Assembly: GCA_020426085.1 (NCBI GenBank)
Contig: JAGQQP010000119.1
Span: 1-9,578, forward strand
Direction of reading: 5' to 3'
Origin: Planctomycetaceae bacterium
GTDB lineage: Bacteria; Planctomycetota; Planctomycetia; Planctomycetales; Planctomycetaceae
DNA length: 9,578 nucleotides
Shown: one piece after another, positions 1 through 7,500 of the stretch
Layout of the letters: each line of letters starts with the position of its first letter
Position numbering within the stretch: position 1 is the stretch's first letter
The notes under the pieces: model-generated
The model's input: only the letters and a program-made list of their open reading frames with translations
Told to the model about the DNA's origin: nothing
The model's database searches: none
Made by a program: the position numbers and the translations under genes

Positions 1-97
1 AAGCTTGGCATGTCACAGCGGTTCACTTAGGATGGGAAACTGTATTTCTGTCTATTTTCTATGAGCGTTCGAAAAAATCACGCGATCGGATTGAGTC

Positions 98-1246
98 ATG
101 TTGCCGCGTAGAAGTCCGTTTAATATTCCTGCATTTTATGTTGTCCTGTCTGTTCTGTTGCTTCCAGGCGGTCTCCAGATGCTGCAGGCGTTTCCCCCTG
201 CTGAGAACATTGATTTTGATGAGAAATACAAGCAGCTTTTACAGGAAGCGAAATCGGCCCCTTCCCCGGGAACTCTGAAAGAAGTGGCGTTTGATGCGAT
301 TAACGCCAGTCAGGCAGCAATCCATTCGGGCGATTATACAGCCGCGGTGAAGATCGCTGTGCTTGCCGTCAAAATCGGGAAGTCATCAGGAAATAACCAC
401 GCCTCTGTGACGGCGAACAGTTTGAAGCAGCGCTGTACGATCCTGTCACGCGAATATCGTGACGTCGAAAAATTTCATCAGCAACTGCAGAAGGATCCGA
501 ATGACGCGAACGCGGCAGCCCTGTATGGAAAGTTCGTCGCATTAAAGTTGAACAACTGGAAAGAAGGACTGTTCTGGCTTGCCCGAGGGGATGATGCGGA
601 ATATCGAACCCTGGCGAAGCAGGAAATTGCGAACTCCCAGGATGCGGGTGCGCTGCTGGCGGTAGCCAATGGCTGGTATCAGTTAGCCGAGAAAGAGAAA
701 GGGTTGACGAAACAGGAACTGGAGATGCACGCTTATGACCTGTATAGCCAGATCTGGCCTCAAACTGTCGGAGCAGGTCGAACGGCGCTGGATGCCAGGC
801 TAAGCGAGATGCCTCTGCGGTATCTGAATCACATGGAAGAGCAGGATGTCCTTCCCGGTCCGTGGCCTTTCGGAAAAAATGGAGAGAGCGGAAATACCAG
901 GGGAATGTTTACCGTCAATCAAGTTGAGTTTCCTAATGGTCTTGGACTTCATCCACCCAATAATGGTTTTGCACGCGTGCGTTATCAGTTAGATGGTCAA
1001 TACAAAACCTTTGTGACCGGCGTCGCCCTCATTGATAGTACCTCTGAAGTGCGCCGTTCCGTTACATTTACTGTTTTCGGAGATGACCGGGTTCTCTGGA
1101 AATCACCTCTCATCCGCGTTCGAGGGGAAGCGGTTTTCTGTAAAGTTTCTGTCAGAAATATTAACAGGCTGGAAATTCGAACCGAATCACCGGGTCAGGC
1201 TTATGGAGCACATGCCGTCTGGCTTGATCCACACGTCTTGAAATAG
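98..1246 (+). CDS. Exported helical-repeat protein with C-terminal NPCBM-type carbohydrate-binding domain
   Basis: The 382-residue product starts with a basic segment (RR at residues 4-5) and a hydrophobic stretch at about 13-30, read as a signal peptide with possible cleavage near residue 31 (LQA/FPP). Residues 40-240 are helical and Ala/Leu/Lys-rich (AAIHSGDYTAAVKIA, NNWKEGLFWLARGDD, NGWYQLAEKEKG), a pattern I recognise from planctomycete exported proteins, where it often precedes a sugar-binding or LamG-type module. Residues 270-380 match the NPCBM family: GLGLHPPNNG, then VTFTVFGDDRVLWKSP, and the ending YGAHAVWLDPHV. The family is thought to bind carbohydrate; no catalytic domain is visible, so an enzymatic role is not supported. 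The ATG is preceded by GGATTGAG, a modest ribosome site. It lies 52 bases before the next plus-strand gene and could be cotranscribed with it. The ligand is unknown. Confidence 0.85.
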   Translation: MLPRRSPFNIPAFYVVLSVLLLPGGLQMLQAFPPAENIDFDEKYKQLLQEAKSAPSPGTLKEVAFDAINASQAAIHSGDYTAAVKIAVLAVKIGKSSGNNHASVTANSLKQRCTILSREYRDVEKFHQQLQKDPNDANAAALYGKFVALKLNNWKEGLFWLARGDDAEYRTLAKQEIANSQDAGALLAVANGWYQLAEKEKGLTKQELEMHAYDLYSQIWPQTVGAGRTALDARLSEMPLRYLNHMEEQDVLPGPWPFGKNGESGNTRGMFTVNQVEFPNGLGLHPPNNGFARVRYQLDGQYKTFVTGVALIDSTSEVRRSVTFTVFGDDRVLWKSPLIRVRGEAVFCKVSVRNINRLEIRTESPGQAYGAHAVWLDPHVLK

Positions 1247-1298
1247 AACCGGCGCGTTTTCTTCCTCCTTGCCAATCTGATACTTTGCTGGATTAGGT

Positions 1299-1709
1299 AT
1301 GAAGCCCTCTGTTTCGCCCGGTCAGTTTCATAAAGCGCTGGCACACGATCTGTTTCCTCAGCCACCAACACTAGAAGAAGCGTTCTGCCTCATGCTGCTC
1401 TTGCATGCATGTCCTTTACGTCTGAACGGACAGGCTCAGGTGAAGGGCCAGGCTCAGGGATTCACTGAAATCACAACTAGGCATGCGGCTGAGGTGGCAG
1501 CGTCTCTTTTTCCACAGGGAGAAGAATCGTATGCTGCTTACTGGTACTGGCACTGCTGGAGTCAAGACAAAAGCATCTATGCAGTGATTGAGAATCCTCC
1601 CGACGAGTTGATCCCGGTGCTGAAGCAAATCAGACAGAAAATAGATTCCCATCCGTGGGTGGATCAACTCGTAGATGAAGACTGGGATCTTTTATCCAAA
1701 CTGGAATGA
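1299..1709 (+). CDS. Hypothetical small soluble protein
   Basis: I do not recognise this 136-residue protein. It has no signal peptide or clear membrane helix; residues 26-38 (EEAFCLMLLLHAC) look like an amphipathic helix. It contains a short internal repeat (GQAQVK/GQAQGF, residues 45-56) encoded by two copies of CAGGCTCAGG 18 bases apart, an aromatic patch YAAYWYWHCW near residues 79-88, and an acidic C-terminus (VDEDWDLLSKLE). The C-terminal half (PDELIPVLKQIRQKID) is predicted helical. The start ATG has only a weak purine stretch (TTAGG) close upstream, so the start is uncertain. It follows the NPCBM protein by 52 bases on the same strand and ends 55 bases before the convergent gene. Codon use looks like that of its neighbours and the antisense frame has no recognisable protein, which favours this strand. 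Likely cytosolic; function unknown. Confidence 0.6.
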   Translation: MKPSVSPGQFHKALAHDLFPQPPTLEEAFCLMLLLHACPLRLNGQAQVKGQAQGFTEITTRHAAEVAASLFPQGEESYAAYWYWHCWSQDKSIYAVIENPPDELIPVLKQIRQKIDSHPWVDQLVDEDWDLLSKLE

Positions 1710-1744
1710 CAGTCCCTGAATTCTTTTCTAGCCTCGCTCAATTT

Positions 1745-1771
1745 TAGAATTTAAAGGCATTCTATTATTTT
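1745..1771. terminator. Weak candidate terminator between convergent genes
   Basis: TAGAAT (1745-1750) and ATTCTA (1759-1764) form a perfect 6-bp inverted repeat with an 8-base loop, followed on the plus strand by TTATTTT. The stem is AT-rich and therefore weak, and it touches the stop codon of the minus-strand gene at 1765. The position between two converging genes suits a terminator for the plus-strand pair, but Rho-dependent termination is equally possible. Confidence 0.3.
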
Positions 1772-2442
1772 GACCAGACATTTCCTTCCAGGTCAGCCAG
1801 GCATATGTTTTTCATGTTCAAAACCCGAGCTATGAATTCAGGATCATCGAAATTGGTTTGAGGTTTCGTCCAGTCATCTGTGATTTCGGGCGACAATACC
1901 ACAAAAAAAGATTTTTCTGAAAGTTCTTCCTGACTCAGATCCTTGTACGCTTTGAAAATGAATTCCATGTCAGGAAAGGAATCCTGATATGCGTCTATGA
2001 ACTCCTGCTTTGAAAGTCTCAGTAAGAAGATTGAAGTCATGCCCGATTTATGATCGATCTTCCCGGAGATTTCTTCTGCCGGTGAAACATAGACTTTTGG
2101 AGCAGGTCTCACCGAATCGGCTATTCCGGTTTCTTCATTTGATTTTTGCTGAGATATGATCTGCTGATAAAGAATGTGCTCACCAAGAAACGGAAGTAAA
2201 CGCACTCTCCAGTTCAGTGCAACAGGCTTTGTATTGGTCTCAGGGGACATCAATCCAGAAGAGTAGGTTTCGTTGTAGTACTTTACTGCAAGCCCGATGT
2301 TTTTAATCTGTCTTTTGGTATTTATTTTTACGACATATTCTTTCAGAGACCTTCGCTGGACAGCATCCTGGTACATTAGATACAGGATGAAAGTGGCAAT
2401 GATGACAACGATAGAGATCAAATAATATACGTAGGTTTTCAT
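1765..2442 (-). CDS. Membrane-anchored DUF1559-like (pseudopilin-related) protein
   Basis: The 225-residue protein has one N-terminal membrane helix (residues 5-24, YVYYLISIVVIIATFILYLM), followed by a basic segment. The next part matches the conserved start of DUF1559, a family greatly expanded in planctomycetes: QIKNIGLAVKYYNETY (46-60) corresponds to the usual LKQIGLALHNYH motif, and ALNWRVRLLPFLGEHILYQQI (75-95) to LSWRVLLLPYLEQ. In typical members this follows a prepilin-like leader (GFTLIELLVV); that leader is absent here, so the protein is probably a simple signal-anchored protein facing outward rather than a processed pseudopilin. The C-terminal half (about 115-225) is divergent and ends with NICLADLEGNVW, similar to the tail of family members that display values. 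The ATG lacks a good Shine-Dalgarno sequence. The role of the family is not established. Confidence 0.78.
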   Translation of the reverse strand: MKTYVYYLISIVVIIATFILYLMYQDAVQRRSLKEYVVKINTKRQIKNIGLAVKYYNETYSSGLMSPETNTKPVALNWRVRLLPFLGEHILYQQIISQQKSNEETGIADSVRPAPKVYVSPAEEISGKIDHKSGMTSIFLLRLSKQEFIDAYQDSFPDMEFIFKAYKDLSQEELSEKSFFVVLSPEITDDWTKPQTNFDDPEFIARVLNMKNICLADLEGNVWSK

Positions 2443-2650
2443 AGAAGGACTGATCTAAATAAACATGGCACAACGATACCGATTGATTGCGTTTAGTTAT
2501 CGATCGAATTTTATCCTGGTTCAATGAAGAATGATTTCATATTCAGGAAACGGCACATCAATTTGTTACTGCTGCAGTTGACCGTCGACGACTGCATTAC
2601 CTTTTAAATCTTCTTCCAGGTAGCAACAGGTTTAAGAGACCCTTATATTC

Positions 2651-4027
2651 TCATTCTAACGCCATTAGAGCCTGCTGCAATTCGGTAATTGTCTGATAGC
2701 GTTCCCGAGGATCGTCGAACAGACAGCGACTGACGATGCGGGCAACCGCTTTCTGTTCCTTTTTCCCACTGTGATGTGTGAACGGTTTCTCGGGCAGTCT
2801 GCCGGTGACCAGGTTCCACAACAGGGCGCCCAGGCTGTAAATGTCTGTCGTTGGCGCTGGTAGATTCAGGCCTCTTAGAATCTCCGGAGCGATAAATCCC
2901 CTTGTGCCTCCAATATGATTTCCGCTAGTTGCTGCATCACCGGCGATCAGAAACGCGAAGCCGAAATCCGTCACCCGCACGTTACCCTGTTTGTCCTGCA
3001 GGATATTTCCCGGTTTGAGATCGCAGTGAATGATTCCCTGAGCGTGTGCGTAACCGATTGCATCTGCGACGTTGCTAATGATTTTCAGCGCAGCTTGGAT
3101 CGAGAACGGTTGTACGTCCAGTTGTGACTGCAGATCGATGCCATCAATATAGTCCATGACCATGAAGTAGCCTCCCCCCGGGAACCGTCCCAGACCTGCA
3201 ACGCGTACAATATTCTGGTGATGCAATCTGGTCAGCAGTTGTGCCTCTTTAACGAACTGGGCCACCGCGCGCTGATCAGACTGACGACTTTTGTGCAGCG
3301 CCTTGACTGCCACTGTTTGTTGTGTCCCTTTCACTCTGGCGCGATATACTTTTCCCATCCCACCCGAGCCCAGCAGCTGTTCCAATACATAATCCGAGTA
3401 AAGCAGGGGGGCCTCAGGTTCCCTTTCGGGCCTGCGGAAGACATCATCCGTGGAGTCACTCTGTGATAATCGTTGCTCCACTTTCCGTCGGGCATTCGCC
3501 AGTAGTCGGCGGACCGTTCGTTCCGATTTATTGAGGGATCGGCTGATCTCGGGGTTCTCCTGTCCCTGCAGACTTGCCATCAGGACCAGACGTTCTTCCG
3601 GCGGGAGTTCCTGGATCACCAGATGTAATTCTTCGATGATCGCGACAACCTCCTCTGCGGAAGGTTCCGGCGTTTTTGCTGCTGCAGTGGCCAGGTCTGT
3701 GGGGTCTTCCCGGTTGAGGCTTCGTTTGGCCGCCGTATGTTTTTCAATCTGCCCATATAGCTTGTGAAGTGTGATGCTGGCCAGCAGCCGCCATAAGTCA
3801 CCCGCCTTGTTCAACAGGTACTCATCGTTACCGGCATGCACAAAAAAACTGCGGTAAGCCGATTGAACGATGTCTTCGGCGTCGACGCGACGACCCAGTT
3901 TCGAACCGATGCGTCTGCGCGCCAGGGCAATCAGCCTGGCGACGTAGCGGTCAAAAATGGCGGTCGCCGCTTCGCTCTGACCTGCCAGGTACATTTGCAG
4001 CAGCTCTTGTGAATTCAGATTCGACAC
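2651..4027 (-). CDS. ECF-type sigma factor fused to Ser/Thr protein kinase
   Basis: One uninterrupted 458-codon frame joins two complete modules. Residues 5-100 are sigma region 2 (DAEDIVQSAYRSFF at 49-62, DLWRLLASITLHKL at 77-90). Residues 125-188 are sigma region 4, a helix-turn-helix (LPPEERLVLMASLQGQ, NPEISRSLNKSERTVRRLL). After a linker, residues 212-458 are a protein kinase of the bacterial PknB class: glycine loop GSGGMGKV (220-227), Lys242 in VAVK, Glu261 in helix C, catalytic loop HCDLKPGN (334-341), metal-binding DFG (354-356), APE (380-382) and Asp395. All catalytic residues are present, but the loop has HCD instead of HRD. No membrane helix or sensor domain follows, so it should be cytosolic. 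The start is GTG (upstream AAGGGA, spacing rather long). Expected role: promoter recognition controlled by, or controlling, phosphorylation; targets are unknown. No anti-sigma gene is adjacent. Confidence 0.9.
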   Translation of the reverse strand: MSNLNSQELLQMYLAGQSEAATAIFDRYVARLIALARRRIGSKLGRRVDAEDIVQSAYRSFFVHAGNDEYLLNKAGDLWRLLASITLHKLYGQIEKHTAAKRSLNREDPTDLATAAAKTPEPSAEEVVAIIEELHLVIQELPPEERLVLMASLQGQENPEISRSLNKSERTVRRLLANARRKVEQRLSQSDSTDDVFRRPEREPEAPLLYSDYVLEQLLGSGGMGKVYRARVKGTQQTVAVKALHKSRQSDQRAVAQFVKEAQLLTRLHHQNIVRVAGLGRFPGGGYFMVMDYIDGIDLQSQLDVQPFSIQAALKIISNVADAIGYAHAQGIIHCDLKPGNILQDKQGNVRVTDFGFAFLIAGDAATSGNHIGGTRGFIAPEILRGLNLPAPTTDIYSLGALLWNLVTGRLPEKPFTHHSGKKEQKAVARIVSRCLFDDPRERYQTITELQQALMALE

Positions 4028-4188
4028 TTTTGTAAACGATTCCCTTAGTTCGACTTATCACATTTCAGGAGATGTCCCGAGCGACTTTCGAATTTTTTCA
4101 GAGATTTTCTGGCCAATCATATCAGCAAACCGGATGCACTTAAGAGGAGAGACGCCAGATCGCTCCTGTAAGTTCGAAATTCATTGAG

Positions 4189-4194
4189 AAAGGA
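4189..4194 (+). promoter_or_regulatory. Ribosome binding site of the ferredoxin gene
   Basis: AAAGGA lies six bases before the ATG at 4201 and supports that start over internal codons. The 173-base divergent space between the sigma-kinase gene and the ferredoxin must hold both promoters, but I see no convincing -35/-10 pair in it. Confidence 0.6.
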
Positions 4195-4200
4195 CCCGGA

Positions 4201-4473
4201 ATGGCCTACGTTGTGACTGCCCCCTGTGATGGCTGCAAATTCACGGACTGTGTCGTCGTTTGCCCCTGTGAATGCTTCCGCGAAGGAGATCAGATGCTCT
4301 ACATCGATCCGAATGAGTGTGTCGACTGTGATGCGTGCCGCGCTGAATGCCCGGTCGGAGCCATCTTTCACGAAGACGAGGTCCCGGACCAGTGGCAGGA
4401 ATTTATCCAACTCAATGCAGAGATGGCGGCCAAAACACCCCCCATTACCGAGAGGAAGGCCCCTTTGAAATGA
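4201..4473 (+). CDS. fdxA: Seven-iron-type ferredoxin (3Fe-4S plus 4Fe-4S), FdxA-like
   Basis: The 90-residue protein begins MAYVVTAPCDGCKFTDC, the signature of FdxA-type ferredoxins, small cytosolic electron carriers. By analogy with the Azotobacter protein, Cys9, Cys17 and Cys50 would hold a 3Fe-4S cluster and Cys21, Cys40, Cys43 and Cys46 a 4Fe-4S cluster; Cys12 and Cys25 are the usual non-ligand cysteines. Cys23 (in CPCECF) is an additional cysteine where most relatives have Val, giving ten in all. The tail (DEVPDQWQEFIQLNAEMA, then PPITERKAPLK) matches the family but stops about 15 residues earlier than the roughly 106-residue classical proteins. The ATG has a good ribosome site six bases upstream. 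Redox partners cannot be told from the neighbours, which are not redox genes. It is transcribed divergently from the sigma-kinase gene and convergently with the giant exported protein. Confidence 0.93.
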   Translation: MAYVVTAPCDGCKFTDCVVVCPCECFREGDQMLYIDPNECVDCDACRAECPVGAIFHEDEVPDQWQEFIQLNAEMAAKTPPITERKAPLK

Positions 4474-4548
4474 CGCACGAAATCAAAAAGTTCCCATCAG
4501 GGCAGTGGCACAGATTGTTTAACAGGGAGAAAAAAGAATTCAGCGGCT

Positions 4549-4564
4549 GTCTCTCATGTGAGAC
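4549..4564. terminator. Candidate hairpin between convergent genes
   Basis: GTCTC (4549-4553) and GAGAC (4560-4564) form a 5-bp stem with a 6-base loop in the gap between the ferredoxin and the convergent giant gene. Read on the minus strand, a run of six T follows about 13 bases after the stem, too far for a classical intrinsic terminator. Low confidence. Confidence 0.25.
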
Positions 4565-4578
4565 GATCACTTCATCAG

Positions 4579-7500
4579 TTATCTGGGAGGAAACTTAACT
4601 TTTTTGGGAAGAGACTGCTTGTTTGGATACAATGATTCGAGAGGTATCTGAACCGGTTCTTCGGTTCCTGGTGGAGTCCAGCGCAGCCACCATGCTCCCC
4701 AATCTACTCGATCGAGAAATTTGATCCCTATGGCATGTGCGGTGTTTTCAGTCAGTTCTACGAAGCTCTGGCTGTGGCCTCTTTCCTGTCTGATATCTGC
4801 TTCGAGAACCGGCTTTCCATCAATGTAAACTCGCATCTGGTCGTCCGCCCAGGCGGTCAACTTGTACCGACCCGTTTTGGGAACGACGAGATAACCTGCA
4901 TAATGAGCAATGCCATCCGCCGGTCCCTTGGGAATGGGTGACCAGTGACCCCACATCGATTCCGTTCGAAACTGTATAGTGCGTCCGTAATTTCGTTTCA
5001 GATCCAGACTGAGGTAGTCGGCCATTAGACCGTGATCGGGAAGCTGGTTGCGGTTTTTCTTTGACTCGGCACTTTTGAGATTTGGAAACAGGACTTCATT
5101 CGGAACAATCGAGGGTATTTTGAACCCAATCGGTTGCCACCAGAAGGAAATCCAGTGATCTTTATCGAAGTCAAAATACTCGACCCGGATTTTCTGGGGT
5201 TTTCCCGTGAGTGTCACTGTAGCCGACGAATGATTGAAGCCGACCTTCCAGTTATTGATTAAAAGTGCATCATCGATCCACAACCGAAATCCATCATCGC
5301 CGAGCAGGGTGAAGCGGTAAGCACCAGCGACAGGAGCCTTGATGTATCCTGTCCAGCGCACCGAGAAGTGATCGACGGGAACCTTGGGATGAGGCTTGCT
5401 CCATTGGCAGTCAATATTCGGATCCAGTTTTTTTGCGACCAGGTGTTTCAGTTGGTCATCATCAAAGAATTCGGCAATCAGGCCGTTTCCCTCTTCGTCA
5501 TCCTCTTTGGGGAGTGGGTCCGGTTCGGGTGGGGCCGGCGCGTTTTCTGTAGAAGACTGGAGTTTGATATTCCTGAAATCAATGGGGGTTTTGTGATCGG
5601 TGCAGCTCAGAAACTGAATCGGTGCAGCTTCGATATCGGTTTTGGGCTGCTGATATTTATTGATTAAAACATCATTAATCCAGACGATGACTTCCGAGCC
5701 TTCCGCTCTGACTCGGAGTTTGTTCCAGCCCGACGGGCGAACGATCCACGGGGGAGTACCGATCGAACCCCAGTCCACGTGTTTGCGTAAGGTTTCATCC
5801 CAAACAGCGCCGAACATGCCACGCTCGAGTTCAATTTCCAGTCGTTTGCGAATTCTCACACCGGAATTCCCTGGTCCCTCCGGAAAGCGAAACTCACATT
5901 CCATATCAAAATCACGGTATTTTCCTTTTGTCTGCAAGTCTTTGTAACCGCCTGCCCAGGTAATTCGATACCCTTGCGAACCGGGATTACGTTGACAGCC
6001 TTTGGGATCCATCTCCATCTGATTGACGGAGGGACCGAGCAGGACAGTCCAGTCCTGAGCCGCGGCGACAGGGTCGTAGGTTAGACCTTTGACAATAGTT
6101 GAGTTCCATTCACATAAAATTCCCGCCCGTTTAGATGGATTCAGACCGGACCAGTTCTGAGTCGTTTTATTAAATCCGCTCTGCTGCTCTTGTTCGGTGG
6201 AAGCAAGACTTCTCAGAAAACGGGATTCCGGCACCGGATTACCGTCGCTCCAGGTCCATTTCTCTAAAGCAGGATTGTACCCCGCGTCGATCCAGCAGGT
6301 ATCAACGTGATCCTGCAGCACACTGAGCAGAAACTGACTTTCTTCTGCGGATTCGATCTGTGCCAACTGGCCACCCAGCTGGGCACATACACGTCGGGCT
6401 TCATCAATCGTCCAGTTTCCTTCGACATAAACATATTGATGATCTTTGAAATTGACGCGTTTGCGACGGGCGATCTGGGAGAAGGATGGGAGCTCGGGAA
6501 CCACGGGGGCTGCCAGTTTAACCTCCCCAGGATAATATACGCGGGGATAACACCACATGCTCCGATCGAATTGCGAGTTACCCAAATCATCGACACGCAG
6601 TTCCAGTCGCTTCGTACCCGAAGGGAGGGGCACAGCGATTTTCTCTATACAGGTTCTTTTACCCGTATAGACCGGTTTGCCATCGGCCAGAACAGTATAT
6701 TTCACGCTCTGACTGAAGGGGCAATAAGCAATCGCCTCGAAGCGTGTCGCGCCAGCTGGTAATTCATAGATCAGCGAGGAAGGAGCATGTGCAAACAGAA
6801 ATTCATGACAGGGTTGAAAACTTTCCGGTGTGAGTGGTCCTGAGCCAACCTCTTCAAAAGGGATGTTGTGAATCAGTTTTCCGATTTCCAGTTTCGATTC
6901 AGCAACTGTAAATGGTAGCGCAGCTTCTTCCTCTTTTCCGGGATTGAGATGTATCTGATCGACCGGACGTGAATGAAATTGAGGTTCACACCAGTAGACC
7001 CGGTCACAATATGTACTTCCAGCTGAATCCGCAATCAATTCCAGTCGATGTGCGACGCGTGGAAGATTAAATTGAATCTTTGCACAGGGAGCCTCACCCG
7101 TTTCAGTTACCAGTTTTCCGTCCACCAGGATCTGATACTTCACCGAGCGGCTCGCATTATTATAGGCATTCACAGAAAAACTGACGGCTTTATCTGGAAC
7201 AGGACACACCAGACGGGAAGGTGCATGGGCTCCGTAATATTCCCTGCAGAATTCTGGCGCAGTGTTCACCATGGGCCAGATTGCAGAATAATCTCCCGTA
7301 TCGTGATTGTCCCAGAGTGGCGGCTGATTGATTCCCAGACGACCGGCACCTACTCGGATCTGGATGGGGCGATGTTCGACCAGCCGTAGAATTTGAGATT
7401 TTGAATTATCCTGATTCGATACAGAAGCGGGATACAGCGCGTGTCGAACAGGACCAGACAGCCCACGGACCCTTGCTTTCTGGAAGATTGCTTCATTCTC

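Noticed and set aside
1431..1458. Two copies of CAGGCTCAGG spaced 18 bases apart as a possible regulatory repeat
   Set aside because: They lie in frame inside a coding region and are best explained as a small duplication of six codons.
2565..2640. Short minus-strand peptide-like stretch (YLEEDLKGNAVVDGQLQQ then stop) after the sigma-kinase gene
   Set aside because: Only about 20 codons, bounded by stops and without a start; it may be the remnant of a lost gene, but this is too short to support a call.
2443..2650. 208-base gap between the DUF1559-like and sigma-kinase genes searched for an RNA, promoter or terminator
   Set aside because: No strong hairpin with T run and no convincing -35/-10 pair was seen.
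3218..3767. Several plus-strand open frames antisense to the sigma-kinase gene
   Set aside because: They lie over the sigma region 4 and kinase glycine-loop coding sequence, have Ser/Arg-rich low-quality translations and no family resemblance.
4117..4410. 97-codon minus-strand frame antisense to the ferredoxin
   Set aside because: The plus-strand ferredoxin has all cluster cysteines and a good ribosome site; the antisense product is not recognisable.
6307..6762. 151-codon plus-strand open frame lying antisense inside the giant gene
   Set aside because: The minus-strand frame has clear lectin and NPCBM motifs through this region, while the antisense translation has no recognisable domain or ribosome site; it is a shadow.
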